From NCBI RefSeq assembly GCF_014640255.1, contig NZ_BMGP01000001.1:496001-560000 (forward strand): DNA of 64,000 bases, in the 5' to 3' direction. The translations under genes and the position numbers were made by a program. This DNA comes from Subtercola lobariae. Its GTDB lineage: Bacteria > Actinomycetota > Actinomycetes > Actinomycetales > Microbacteriaceae. Under the pieces are notes generated by a model. It was given only the letters and a program-made list of their open reading frames with translations. It made no database searches and was not told the origin of the DNA. How positions within the stretch are numbered: position 1 is the first letter of the stretch; each line of letters begins with the position of its first letter. Of this stretch, positions 25,179 through 34,116 are shown in pieces.

Positions 25179-25796
25179 GTGAATATTCGCGAACTGTCGA
25201 TACCAGACTCCTACGAAATCACTCCGCGGCTGCACGAAGACGACAGAGGTCTGTTTTTCGAGTGGTACCGGTTCGACGAGCTCGAAGCTGTGATCGGGCA
25301 TCCACTCGCCTTGCGGCAGGCGAACGTGTCGGTGTCGAAGCGCGGGGTGGTGCGGGGCATTCATTTCGCCGACATTCCGCTCGGGCAGGCCAAGTTCGTG
25401 ACCGCGATGGCGGGTTCGGTGCTCGACTACATCATCGACATCAGGGTAGGTTCGCCCACATTCGGGCAATGGGATGCGGTGTTGCTCGACCAGACCCACC
25501 ACCGGTCGGTATACCTCGCCGAGGGGCTCGGGCACGCTTTTGTGGCGCTCACTGACGACGCGACCATCAGTTACCTCGTGACCGACGTCTTTCAGCCCCA
25601 GCGTGAGCACGCCATCAACCCGCTCGACGAGCAGATCGCCCTGGCCTTTCCGCCCGAGGCGGGCACCCCGCTGCTCAGCCCGAAAGACACCGAGGCGCCG
25701 GGCCTCACCGCGGCGGCCGAAGCTGGTCTGCTGCCCACCTGGGCCGACTGCCGCGCGTACTACGACTCGCTGACTCACGCTTCGCTGAACAGATAA
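25179..25796 (+). CDS. rfbC: dTDP-4-dehydrorhamnose 3,5-epimerase
   Basis: The 205-residue cupin-like enzyme epimerises dTDP-4-keto-6-deoxyglucose. It has [20 protein letters not shown] with the active-site His, [33 protein letters not shown] and the aromatic ISYLVTD. The start is GTG with a -10 hexamer 6 bases upstream and no ribosome site. rfbA follows 13 bp later. Confidence 0.93.
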   Translation: MNIRELSIPDSYEITPRLHEDDRGLFFEWYRFDELEAVIGHPLALRQANVSVSKRGVVRGIHFADIPLGQAKFVTAMAGSVLDYIIDIRVGSPTFGQWDAVLLDQTHHRSVYLAEGLGHAFVALTDDATISYLVTDVFQPQREHAINPLDEQIALAFPPEAGTPLLSPKDTEAPGLTAAAEAGLLPTWADCRAYYDSLTHASLNR

Positions 25797-25809
25797 GGCT
25801 CCCCACCTC

Positions 25810-26673
25810 ATGCGTGGAATCATTCTCGCCGGCGGCAGCGGCACCCGGCTCTGGCCCATTACCAAGGGCATCAGCAAGCAGTTGATGCCCATCTACGACA
25901 AGCCGATGATCTACTATCCGCTGGCCACGCTGATGCTGGCCGGCATTCGTGAGATTCTCGTCATCACCACTCCCGAATACCGCAGTCAGTTCGAAAACCT
26001 GCTGGGCGACGGGTCAGACCTGGGCATTCGCCTCGAGTACGCGGTGCAAGAGAGCCCCGACGGGCTGGCCCAGGCCTTTCTCATCGGTGAAGAGTTCATC
26101 GGCGACCAGAGCGTCGCGCTCGTTCTCGGAGACAACATCTTTCACGGCACCGGTCTCGGCTCGGCGATGCAGCAGAACCTCGAGATCGAGGGCGCGCTCA
26201 TCTTCGCCTACCAAGTGTCGACTCCGAAGGCGTACGGGGTGGTCGAGTTCGACGCGTCGGGCACCGTCGTTTCGATCGAAGAGAAGCCCGAGCATCCGAA
26301 GAGCAACTTCGCCGTGCCCGGCCTCTACTTCTACGACAACAGCGTCATCGCCATCGCCAAGTCGATCGAACCGAGTGCCCGGGGCGAACTCGAGATTTCG
26401 ACCGTCAACGAACGCTACCTCGAGGCCGGCACCTTACGCGTGACCGTGCTCGACCGCGGCACCGCCTGGCTCGACACTGGCACGTTCGAGTCGATGGTGC
26501 AGGCCAGCGAGTTCGTTCGCGTCATCGAAGACCGGCAGGGGTTCAAAATCGGCTGCATCGAAGAGATCGCCTGGCGTTCGGGCTGGATCACCGACGACGA
26601 GGTGCGCGAACTTGCGAAGCCCCTCGTCAAGAGCGGCTACGGCACATACCTGCTCCGGATGCTCGGGGCCTAG
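25810..26673 (+). CDS. rfbA: Glucose-1-phosphate thymidylyltransferase
   Basis: The 287-residue nucleotidyltransferase makes dTDP-glucose and opens the rhamnose pathway. It shows [46 protein letters not shown] (metal site), [19 protein letters not shown] and [10 protein letters not shown]. Length and motif order match RmlA. It is co-oriented with rfbC and convergent with the epimerase at 26684, with only 10 bases between the stops. Confidence 0.96.
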   Translation: MRGIILAGGSGTRLWPITKGISKQLMPIYDKPMIYYPLATLMLAGIREILVITTPEYRSQFENLLGDGSDLGIRLEYAVQESPDGLAQAFLIGEEFIGDQSVALVLGDNIFHGTGLGSAMQQNLEIEGALIFAYQVSTPKAYGVVEFDASGTVVSIEEKPEHPKSNFAVPGLYFYDNSVIAIAKSIEPSARGELEISTVNERYLEAGTLRVTVLDRGTAWLDTGTFESMVQASEFVRVIEDRQGFKIGCIEEIAWRSGWITDDEVRELAKPLVKSGYGTYLLRMLGA

Positions 26674-26683
26674 TTCGAACTGC

Positions 26684-27658
26684 TCAGACCTCGTTCTGGC
26701 TGCCCTGAATATGCGCCAGAATATCGAGCATGGTGGCGTGGATGCCCGCCGGCAACGAGGTCAGCGACCGCTCGTCGAGCTCGGGCCAGACGACCGACTT
26801 CAGGCGCAGATCGAGTGCCTGCATCGAGATGGTCGGCGAACTGCCGAGCATGACGTGCGGGCGCCTTCTAGTGAGGGCCTGAAAATAGCCCACCAGCGCA
26901 CCGATCGTGACGCCTTCGCCGCTGGCGAGTATTTTCGTCACGTTGATCGGCCCGACGAGTGCGGCGGTCTGCCGCAGCATGTCGATCGCGTCGCAGATCA
27001 GCTGGGCGCAGTCGTCGACGAAGAGGTAATCGCGCACGGTGTCGAGCGGAACGAAAATCGAAGCAGGGGTGGGCGAGAACTGTGCCTTCGCCAGCGTGGA
27101 GATCAGCCCTTGCATTTTGCTGAGCTTCTGGCCCGGGCCGTAGAGATTGGCGATGCGGCCCTTGAGAACCGAGACGCCAGAGCTCGAGGCGAATCGATCG
27201 AGCTCGGCCTCCATGGCCAGCTTGGTTTCGCCGTAGGGCGAGAGCGGAACAGCGGCCGTGTTCTCGGTGTACGGCGGGTTGGCTGAGCCGCCGTAGACCC
27301 CGCCGGCCGAAGACGCGAGAAAAACCGTGCCGCGCGACGTCACTCCGGCATCGCGCGCTGATTTCTCGATCAGGCCGAGAACGTCTCGAAATTGTTCACG
27401 TTCGAGATTCAGGTGGTCTCGCGAGGTGCCGATAACCCCCGAGCCCGCCACCCAGAGCACGCACCATTCATCATCGGGCCCGAGCTGACCGAATAGAAGT
27501 CGCAATTGGCTCGTGCTCGTTTCGAAGACGCTGCGCTGGTCGAGCCAATCGAGCGGTTCTGGCGGCAGAAGCTGCCAGTGATCGCGTGCCGCGATCTGCC
27601 GCATGAGAGCTTTGCCCAACAGCCCACCCGACCCGACGACCCAGGTCGCGACCGTCAT
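26684..27658 (-). CDS. NAD-dependent epimerase/dehydratase-family protein
   Basis: The 324-residue extended SDR protein has TWVVGSGGLLGKAL as the dinucleotide site, FLASSAGGVYGG, and the catalytic YGETK at about residue 150. ANLYGPGQKL and TVRDYLFVDDCA follow. It resembles enzymes that epimerise, reduce or dehydrate nucleotide sugars, but the exact reaction cannot be assigned. It is the last gene of the nine-gene operon running from 37368 and overlaps the GtrB-like gene by 4 bp. It may supply the sugar used by that GtrB-like transferase. Confidence 0.8.
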   Translation of the reverse strand: MTVATWVVGSGGLLGKALMRQIAARDHWQLLPPEPLDWLDQRSVFETSTSQLRLLFGQLGPDDEWCVLWVAGSGVIGTSRDHLNLEREQFRDVLGLIEKSARDAGVTSRGTVFLASSAGGVYGGSANPPYTENTAAVPLSPYGETKLAMEAELDRFASSSGVSVLKGRIANLYGPGQKLSKMQGLISTLAKAQFSPTPASIFVPLDTVRDYLFVDDCAQLICDAIDMLRQTAALVGPINVTKILASGEGVTIGALVGYFQALTRRRPHVMLGSSPTISMQALDLRLKSVVWPELDERSLTSLPAGIHATMLDILAHIQGSQNEV

Positions 27659-28800
27659 TCAGACGGCTTCGTCTGCTCGACGACGACAGGTGCCTGCTCG
27701 ACGACGACAGGTGTCTGCTCGACGACGACAGGTGTCTGCTCGACGACGGGCGGAGTCGAGAGACCCGAATTGCTTTTCAGATGAGCACGGCCCAACGGGC
27801 CCAGTTCGGGGTCGGTCGTGATGAGGTAGGGGGGTTTGCCCATCGCCATGTTCACGTTGATACCGATATATTCGGCGATCACCCCGAGCGAGAACAGAAT
27901 GGCACCCGTGCCGAATAAGACGATCACGATCGTCGAAGCCCAGCCGGCCGGCACTTCTGAAGAGGTAAGCCGGGCGATGAGAATGTAGAGAGCGACCACG
28001 ATTCCGAACAGCCCGAACAGCACCCCGAGAATGCTCACCAAGCGCAGGCCCCGGGTGCCGTTGGTCAGCACCATGCGCCAGAAATGCCCGAAGAGTCGCC
28101 GCGCGGAATAGCCCGATGGGCGATCGCCCTCCGACCGCAGCTCGACGGGAGACGTCGTCACCCGTCCTGCGATCCAGCCCATCGCTATATCGAGGTACAC
28201 GCCCGAACCGGAGTAGGCGGCCACACTTCGGCCCACACTGCCGAGAACAAGGCGAAAACTCTGAAAATCCGAGGCATTGCCGCCGCCTGCGACAGTGCTC
28301 AAGAACCACTTGGCGCCCTTCGACGCCGAGTTGCGGAGCCACCCGTGCGGTGGCGGGTTCGTCGGCTTCGCGTAGACCACAGTGGCCTGGCGGGTGAGAG
28401 CTGTGTCGAGCAGATTGGGTATATCGGCAGGGTTGTGCTGGCCGTCTTCGTCGAGCGTGACGATCCACTCGCTGCCCGCCGAGGCCATACCGGCCAGCGT
28501 CGCCGCGTGCTGCCCGGAGTTCTTGCTCAACCAGACCGCACGAACGAATGGGTGCTCGGCGCTCTGCTCGCGAATCACCCGCGCAGAGTCGTCTGGGCCG
28601 TTGTCGTACACGAGCAGTGCCTCGCGAACGACATAGGGGTACCCCTCGGCGGTCAGCTGAACGGTCGTCAGTGGAGCGATCTCGCGCATCAGCGATTCCA
28701 GGGTGCGCTCGCCTTGGTAGACGGGGATGACGATCGAGATCTCGTGCGGTTGGATCGCCGCAGCGGGGGTGTCATCTGTCACGGGTGTCGACTTTATCAC
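27655..28800 (-). CDS. GtrB/CsbB-like polyprenyl-phosphate glycosyltransferase (GT2, two TM helices)
   Basis: The 381-residue protein has a GT2 catalytic domain (EISIVIPVYQGERTLESL, LDEDGQHNPADIP as the DxD region at about 115-127, VVYAKPTNPP). Two C-terminal membrane helices follow (about 240-265 and 285-310). Such enzymes load a sugar onto undecaprenyl phosphate for flipping by a GtrA protein and transfer by a GT-C enzyme. Both partners are in the same operon (31894 and 28813). The C-terminus ends in three and a half seven-residue repeats of the type VVEQTPV, encoded by 21-bp tandem repeats. The start could also be the GTG seven codons inside. Confidence 0.85.
   Translation of the reverse strand: MIKSTPVTDDTPAAAIQPHEISIVIPVYQGERTLESLMREIAPLTTVQLTAEGYPYVVREALLVYDNGPDDSARVIREQSAEHPFVRAVWLSKNSGQHAATLAGMASAGSEWIVTLDEDGQHNPADIPNLLDTALTRQATVVYAKPTNPPPHGWLRNSASKGAKWFLSTVAGGGNASDFQSFRLVLGSVGRSVAAYSGSGVYLDIAMGWIAGRVTTSPVELRSEGDRPSGYSARRLFGHFWRMVLTNGTRGLRLVSILGVLFGLFGIVVALYILIARLTSSEVPAGWASTIVIVLFGTGAILFSLGVIAEYIGINVNMAMGKPPYLITTDPELGPLGRAHLKSNSGLSTPPVVEQTPVVVEQTPVVVEQAPVVVEQTKPSE
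27673..27750. repeat. 21-bp tandem repeat (three full copies and a partial one) in the GtrB-like gene
   Basis: Copies start at 27673, 27694 and 27715, with a 15-base partial copy at 27736. The unit begins CTGCTCGACGACGACAGG on the plus strand and encodes a Val/Glu/Gln/Thr/Pro heptad on the minus strand. Copy number can change without breaking the frame. Confidence 0.85.
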
Positions 28801-28812
28801 TGTTGGCCTGCG

Positions 28813-31065
28813 TCACTGCCCGAGAAATTCGGTCACTGCTTGCTGCGCGATAGTCAGTTCGCTGATGTGAACCAACGGCGGTGCGGCGGCTGTCGCACCG
28901 GCGACATTCACCTGAACCTTGCTGGTTCCGGGCGAAACGACCATCCTGTGGGTCACCACGGTGCCTTCTGGAGCGACCGTCACCGTCTGACTCTGACCGT
29001 CGGGGAACGCGACTGTCGCAGTACCGCCCGCCGTCGCCGGCAAGGCGAGAGTGAATGACAGCGTCACCGTCGGGGAGTCGCTCCGGTCGTTCAAAAGCGA
29101 GAACGACGGCGATGGCAGAGACGAGTCGCCCGCCGTGAGATCGGCCGCCGAGGTCGGGTGGAAGTCGGGCAGTAGGCTGAGGTCGATCGGGTCGGTCACC
29201 GCGGTCTCGATCGCCGCCAATTGTTCGGGCGTGTACTGCGTCAACAGCGCAGCTCGCTCAGAACGGATGTCGAAATACACCCAGTGGCCGTCTGCGCTGG
29301 TGATCGGCGCCTCACTTATGGCCGCCGTGAGCGCGCTGACGACAGCGGCGCCCTTGTCGTCGTATGCCCACGTGTCGACGAGAATGCCCGACATGTCTGA
29401 CCCCGCCGCGAGCTTGACCAGATCGGCACCCGGTTCTTGTGAGACGGCATACGGCCAATCAGACTTCGGCCGCCCCTTGATACCACCCGCGCTCCAGTCG
29501 ACGGTCGTCGTTTGCAAGAACGGAATGAGTTCATCGCTGCCCACCAGACCATTAGCTGCGAGATTCTCAGGAAACGGGATGTACGGCAATTGCAGCACGT
29601 TCGCACCGGCCGGGAGCGATTCTTGAATGCCCGCGAAGAACGTCTTGTCGGAGTTGTATGTGGCGGCGATACCCGCGTATCCGCTGCCCAAGGTTCCGGG
29701 TGTCTGGTCGTAGTAGCCCACTCCGAGAATGCCGAGCGAGATCACCCCGACGGTGACTCCAGCTACGACTTTGTGCAGCTTGAACCGTTTGAACATCCAG
29801 GTGAGCAGCAATTGGAGCGATAGACCGAATGCAACAAGGCACAGGGCGGCGATGACGATCGACATGCGGTTCCAGCCGCGCAGTGCGGTGGTCACGAACG
29901 AAATGAGGGTGGAGAGGCCGCCGACCGTCGAGAACAGAAAGGCGATCAGGGTGAGAACAGAGACATAACCGATCGTCTCGACATGGTGGGCCGATTCGGC
30001 GCGAAGAGCACGCGTTCGCCGCCACGCGACCACCATGTAGGCGACAACGAGGAATGTGATGATGAGGCCGAGTGCCGCGACCAAGCCGAGCGCGGGTTCC
30101 TCGGACGGCAGCGGGAAAGTCTGGTCGTAGTGAGCCCGAAAATCTCGCAGAAAGGCGATTCTGTTGCCGGTCCACGGCAGCAGGAGCTGCGTGATTTTGA
30201 GGGCATACACCTCGGAGTCGTCTGCGTTTCGAAAGAAGCCGCCGGGGTTCGCACCATTGGTCCAGCCGAAAATGACGTCAGGCGCCATATTGATCAGCAT
30301 GACGACAACGGTCACGGCACCGACCCCGATCGCGCCGAGAAACTTTCGCCAGTTCCTATCGCGAATCAGCACGAACAGCGTTGCGAACGCGAGCAGGATG
30401 ATCAAGAAGACGCCGTAATAGGTCGACGACGTGGCCAGCAGCGCGAGAGCGACCACCGTGAACGCCCCTCGGCCCGTGAGCACTCCCCACCAGCGATAGC
30501 GCGAGGTGCGGGCGGTCCAGACGGATTCCCCGCGCATGATCCAGATCAGAATGCCCAGGCCGAGCGGCACGCAGTAGTACGAAGCCAGAAACAGGTGGGA
30601 TTCGCCGCGAATGAAGTGGTACGGCGCCAGTGCATAGAGAACGGCCAGTGCCACGGAGAGAGGCCGCCACATGTTGCAGACCCGAAAAAACCAGTACCCC
30701 CCCAAGGCGGCCAGAATGAAGCCGATGAAGTAGTACATGTTCAGCACGATCGGCCACTGGCCGTTGAAGAGGCCAAGCACCTTCGCCGCGATCATGTGCA
30801 GATTGTCAGCAACGGGAAAGTCGTTGTAGAACTGGCCCGACGGTGCGCCGAGATTGGGGTTGTGTTCGTACCAGCCCTGTTCGAGCGTGGTCTTGAAATG
30901 GTCGGCGGTCGAGAGCGCATCGCCGTTGTAGAGCCACGGAATCGAGAGCGCCGCGTAGCGAAGACCGAGAGCGAAATACGTCAGCAGTGCCGTGATACCG
31001 GCGGTGAGCGCATACCAGGGGGCGTCTGAATGCAGCAGCCTGGTGGCGAAGCGCGGTTTACTCAT
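28813..31065 (-). CDS. Large polytopic membrane protein, YfhO/GT-C-like
   Basis: The 750-residue protein has about 12 membrane helices in its first two-thirds and a soluble beta-rich extracytoplasmic domain of about 250 residues at the C-terminus. An extracytoplasmic loop after the first helix carries WLYNGDALSTADHFKTTLEQ and LGAPSGQFYNDFP, where acidic residues are expected in GT-C enzymes. This recalls YfhO, the enzyme that moves sugars from undecaprenyl phosphate onto teichoic acid outside the cell. It is followed at 12 bp by the GtrB-like gene and shares the operon with a GtrA gene, which supports a three-component glycosylation unit. The acceptor is unknown. Confidence 0.7.
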   Translation of the reverse strand: MSKPRFATRLLHSDAPWYALTAGITALLTYFALGLRYAALSIPWLYNGDALSTADHFKTTLEQGWYEHNPNLGAPSGQFYNDFPVADNLHMIAAKVLGLFNGQWPIVLNMYYFIGFILAALGGYWFFRVCNMWRPLSVALAVLYALAPYHFIRGESHLFLASYYCVPLGLGILIWIMRGESVWTARTSRYRWWGVLTGRGAFTVVALALLATSSTYYGVFLIILLAFATLFVLIRDRNWRKFLGAIGVGAVTVVVMLINMAPDVIFGWTNGANPGGFFRNADDSEVYALKITQLLLPWTGNRIAFLRDFRAHYDQTFPLPSEEPALGLVAALGLIITFLVVAYMVVAWRRTRALRAESAHHVETIGYVSVLTLIAFLFSTVGGLSTLISFVTTALRGWNRMSIVIAALCLVAFGLSLQLLLTWMFKRFKLHKVVAGVTVGVISLGILGVGYYDQTPGTLGSGYAGIAATYNSDKTFFAGIQESLPAGANVLQLPYIPFPENLAANGLVGSDELIPFLQTTTVDWSAGGIKGRPKSDWPYAVSQEPGADLVKLAAGSDMSGILVDTWAYDDKGAAVVSALTAAISEAPITSADGHWVYFDIRSERAALLTQYTPEQLAAIETAVTDPIDLSLLPDFHPTSAADLTAGDSSLPSPSFSLLNDRSDSPTVTLSFTLALPATAGGTATVAFPDGQSQTVTVAPEGTVVTHRMVVSPGTSKVQVNVAGATAAAPPLVHISELTIAQQAVTEFLGQ

Positions 31066-31897
31066 CGATCGTATTCATCCTTCTGCGAAGCCAGAGGTAG
31101 GCAAACCGGCGTATGCGCGCCATCAACCACGCACGAGAATTTCCCACGCGAACGTCGAGCGAAGAAATGACGCCCGGGTGCTCGCTGTGCAGCCACCGAT
31201 GGAATGCAGCCGCCTGTGACGATTGTTGCTGAACGAGTCTGACACTCCACTGAGAGTCGCTGATCCGAAAGGCCGCCAGCGGTTCGCTGATTGCGTGAAA
31301 ATCACCCGTGAGAAGTACCCGCGAGTAGGTCGTCTCGTCGATCAGGTACGGAAACTGCGCGTCCCAGAGGCCGGCCTCGACCAGAGCACTTCGACGGATG
31401 AGCGTGCAGGCCGGCTCGCCGAAGATGTTGCTGCCGACGACGACCGTACGCCGAACGGCCTGCGCTCCGGGTACTGTGCCCGAGATTCCCGCGAGGCCGC
31501 GCTTGGCGACGACAACCGTGCCCCGAGCATCCACGATGTCTCGTGTCGATGCAACCAGCGTCACCGCGGGTTCGTTCTCGATGGCGGCAAGCTGAACCTC
31601 GAGTGCGCGCGGGTAGAGAATGTCATCGCCGCAGACGAGCTTGAGATACTCGCCGGTGGCTGCCTCGGTGACTCGGTTCCAGTTGCGAAGGGCCCCGCCG
31701 CCTGCCGGGGTGTCGAGCAGAGTGATTCTGGGGTCGGAGTAGCGGGCGAGCACCGCTTTGGTCTCGTCGGTCGAAGAGTGATCGGCGATGATCAGTTCGA
31801 AGTTCTGATAGGTCTGCGCGAGGATCGAATCGATCGTTTCGGCGATGTAATCGGCGTTGTTGTAGGCCGGAACGACCACCGAGATCTTGTGGGTCAT
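31058..31897 (-). CDS. Family 2 glycosyltransferase
   Basis: The 279-residue GT-A protein has KISVVVPAYNNADYIAETID, IIADHSSTDET, and KLVCGDDILYPRAL as the DxD region at about 88-100. GLWDAQFPYLIDETTYSRVL lies in the acceptor half. No membrane helices are present. It overlaps GtrA by 4 bp upstream and the YfhO-like gene by 8 bp downstream. It probably adds one residue of the repeat unit or side chain made by the operon. Confidence 0.8.
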   Translation of the reverse strand: MTHKISVVVPAYNNADYIAETIDSILAQTYQNFELIIADHSSTDETKAVLARYSDPRITLLDTPAGGGALRNWNRVTEAATGEYLKLVCGDDILYPRALEVQLAAIENEPAVTLVASTRDIVDARGTVVVAKRGLAGISGTVPGAQAVRRTVVVGSNIFGEPACTLIRRSALVEAGLWDAQFPYLIDETTYSRVLLTGDFHAISEPLAAFRISDSQWSVRLVQQQSSQAAAFHRWLHSEHPGVISSLDVRVGNSRAWLMARIRRFAYLWLRRRMNTIDE

Positions 31898-32451
31898 GAG
31901 TCGCTCACCTGAGGTTTGTCGGTCTTTTCTGCTTCTGAAGCCGCAGATTTTCGCCTGAATGAGAAGTTTCTGTGCCCGAAGAAGCTCACCAGGGTGGTCA
32001 CGAACACAATCAGCGCCTGAGCGACGATGGGAATCAGATGGCCGAATTCCACGAGCAACGGCAGCAGAATGGCGTTGATGCCGAGGGCGACCAGATAGAC
32101 CGACTCGAAGCGAGCCAGATCTCGCCAGACATGCCCACGAACGCGAAAGACGAAGCGGCGGTACAGGATGAACGCGCAGAGCACGCTCGCCACGTGCGCG
32201 AAGAGCAGGGTGGCCATGTAGCCCCAGACCTGGCCGATGGTCGCCTGAAAGAGCGCGAACCAGAGAAAGCCGATGACCGTGTTCGCCGTTCCCACAATCA
32301 GAAAGGCCACTCGGTAGTCTTTGACCACGCGCAGCATGAACCCGGGGGTTCCTTGCATTCCCGCTGGGGGTTCGGGTATGGCCGACTCGGCGCCCGCGAT
32401 CGGGTCGCTCACCGTGTCACCCAAAAGCTTGGCATCGTCGTCATTTCGCAT
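31894..32451 (-). CDS. GtrA-family membrane protein
   Basis: The 185-residue protein has a disordered acidic N-terminus of about 45 residues, four membrane helices, and the family motifs FLIVGTANTVIGFLWF, FILYRRFVFRVRG and FFGHRNFSF. It should act as the flippase for a polyprenyl-phosphate sugar made by the GtrB-like enzyme at 27655. It overlaps its neighbours on both sides (11 and 4 bp). It is one of three GtrA proteins in the window and the one linked to a YfhO-like transferase. Confidence 0.85.
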   Translation of the reverse strand: MRNDDDAKLLGDTVSDPIAGAESAIPEPPAGMQGTPGFMLRVVKDYRVAFLIVGTANTVIGFLWFALFQATIGQVWGYMATLLFAHVASVLCAFILYRRFVFRVRGHVWRDLARFESVYLVALGINAILLPLLVEFGHLIPIVAQALIVFVTTLVSFFGHRNFSFRRKSAASEAEKTDKPQVSDS

Positions 32452-33160
32452 CGGCCGGCCGACTCCGCGACCCTTCTCTCAATCTGATCTTCAGCAGAAT
32501 CCACAGTGCTTCGAACCCGTCGCGAGCGGTGATCTTCTTACCTTCTGCGCGAGACCTCGCTTTGTATGAGATCTGAATCTCGTACGGTCGGTAACCACGG
32601 GCCAACAGCTTGCCCGTCACCTCGGCCTCCATACCGAAACCGTTCGACGTGATCGAGAGCGAACGGTAAAGCGAGAGGGGCATCAGTTTGAAACACGTCT
32701 CCACGTCTGAAATGTACGAGTTGAACAGGATGTTCGCTGCCAGGTTCACGCCACGATTGCCGATCACATACCAGTACGAGAACGACGTATGGCTGCTGAA
32801 CGTGCGCGTGCCGTAGACGACGAGAGCCTCGTCGTCTAGCACCGCTTGAACCAGCTCCGGAATCTGTTCCGGCCGATATTCTTCGTCGGCATCGCAGACG
32901 ATCATGTAATCGCCCGTCGCAAGCTGAGCGGCCTTTCGAATCGCGGCTCCCTTGCCACGGTTCACGGGCTGATGAAAGACCACGACACGGTCATCGGTCA
33001 GTGCATCGAGGATCTCGGCGGTGCGGTCTGCGCTTCCGTCGTCGACGATGACGAATTCGACGTCGAGTTCTTGTTGCCACCGGATGGCGAGCACCCGCGC
33101 GATCACGCGTTCGAGGGTGGCTTGTTCGTTATAGACGGGCATCAGCACAGAGAGCTTCAT
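32441..33160 (-). CDS. DPM1-like family 2 glycosyltransferase
   Basis: The 239-residue protein has KLSVLMPVYNEQATLERVI, VIVDDGSADRTAEIL, NRGKGAAIRKA, and VCDADEEYRPEQIP as the metal site at about 100-112. This is the layout of polyprenyl-phosphate mannose/glucose synthases without a C-terminal membrane domain. The start ATG at 33160 overlaps the upstream stop (ATGA). The frame is open further upstream but Arg-rich. It may form a second undecaprenyl-phosphate sugar donor or act as a normal GT2. Confidence 0.8.
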   Translation of the reverse strand: MKLSVLMPVYNEQATLERVIARVLAIRWQQELDVEFVIVDDGSADRTAEILDALTDDRVVVFHQPVNRGKGAAIRKAAQLATGDYMIVCDADEEYRPEQIPELVQAVLDDEALVVYGTRTFSSHTSFSYWYVIGNRGVNLAANILFNSYISDVETCFKLMPLSLYRSLSITSNGFGMEAEVTGKLLARGYRPYEIQISYKARSRAEGKKITARDGFEALWILLKIRLREGSRSRPADAK

Positions 33161-34116
33161 ACTGGGCTGATTCCTGTGCCCTCTCGATTGTTGCGAAACC
33201 AGTCGACGGTGATGGTGAGGCCTTCTTCGACGCCGACCTTGGGGCTCCAGCCGAGCAGGCGCTTGGCCTTGCTGATATCGGGCTGGCGACGCTCGGGGTC
33301 GTCGAGCGGACGAGGCTGCACTTCGACGACCGACGAGCTGCCCGCGATTCGTACCACCGCTTCGGCGATTTCTAAGACGGTCTGTTCGTGCGGGTTGCCG
33401 ATGTTGATGGGACCAGCTTCGCTGCTCTCTGCGAGGGCGAGAATTCCCGCCACCTGATCGCTGACGAAACACAGTGATCGGGTCTGGCTGCCGTCGCCGT
33501 GCAACGGAATCGGCTCGTTGCTCAGCGCCGCCTTGACGAAGCTCGGAATCGCTCGCCCGTCGTTGTACGACATGCGTGGCCCGTAGGTGTTGAAGAGCCG
33601 TGCCACCGCTGTATTGGTCTCGAATGTGCGCCGGTAGGCGAAGGTGATCGCCTCGGCGTACCGCTTCGCCTCGTCGTAGACGCTGCGCACGCCGATCGAA
33701 TTGACGTTGCCCCAGTATTCCTCCACCTGCGGGTGCACCGAAGGGTCGCCGTAGATCTCTGAGGTGGAGGCCATCACGAAGCGGGCTCCGTCGCGGCGAG
33801 TCACATTCAACAGCGCTTCGGTGGCGTTCGAACCGGCGTGAAGCGTTTCGATCGGGTGCTGCAGGTACAGTGGCGGCGAGGCGGGGCTCGCGAAGTGCAG
33901 CACCAGATCGAATCGAAACGGCACGGTTTCAGCGTCGGCCGCGTCGAGTTCGATCAGTGTGAAGGCGGGGTTGTCGGCGAGGTGTGCCACGTTCGACGGT
34001 GAGCCCGTGATGAAGTTGTCGATCGCTACGACGTTGTAGCCTCTCGCAAGGAGTTCGTCAGACAGGTGAGAACCGAGGAATCCGGATCCTCCCGCGACGA
34101 GAGCGTACTTAGGCAT
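33157..34116 (-). CDS. UDP-glucuronate decarboxylase-like (UXS) SDR protein
   Basis: The 319-residue extended SDR protein has YALVAGGSGFLGSHLSDEL, LHFASPASPPLYLQHPIETL, STSEIYGDP, the catalytic YDEAK, RLFNTYGPRM and GDGSQTRSLCFVSDQV. The SPASPP and PIETL segments and the YGPRM block are typical of UDP-glucuronate decarboxylases, which make UDP-xylose. No UDP-glucose dehydrogenase is in the window, so UDP-glucuronate must come from elsewhere. The ATG at 34128 (four codons earlier) is also possible; I prefer 34116 because it gives a compact start MPKYALV. It overlaps S1 by 8 bp. Confidence 0.8.
   Translation of the reverse strand: MPKYALVAGGSGFLGSHLSDELLARGYNVVAIDNFITGSPSNVAHLADNPAFTLIELDAADAETVPFRFDLVLHFASPASPPLYLQHPIETLHAGSNATEALLNVTRRDGARFVMASTSEIYGDPSVHPQVEEYWGNVNSIGVRSVYDEAKRYAEAITFAYRRTFETNTAVARLFNTYGPRMSYNDGRAIPSFVKAALSNEPIPLHGDGSQTRSLCFVSDQVAGILALAESSEAGPINIGNPHEQTVLEIAEAVVRIAGSSSVVEVQPRPLDDPERRQPDISKAKRLLGWSPKVGVEEGLTITVDWFRNNREGTGISPV

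Noticed and set aside
27673-27750. Regular 21-bp repeats as a CRISPR array
   Set aside because: The copies are contiguous without spacers and encode in-frame heptads.
29983-31029. A 348-codon open frame on the plus strand
   Set aside because: It lies wholly antisense to the 750-residue membrane protein and has a charged, low-order composition.
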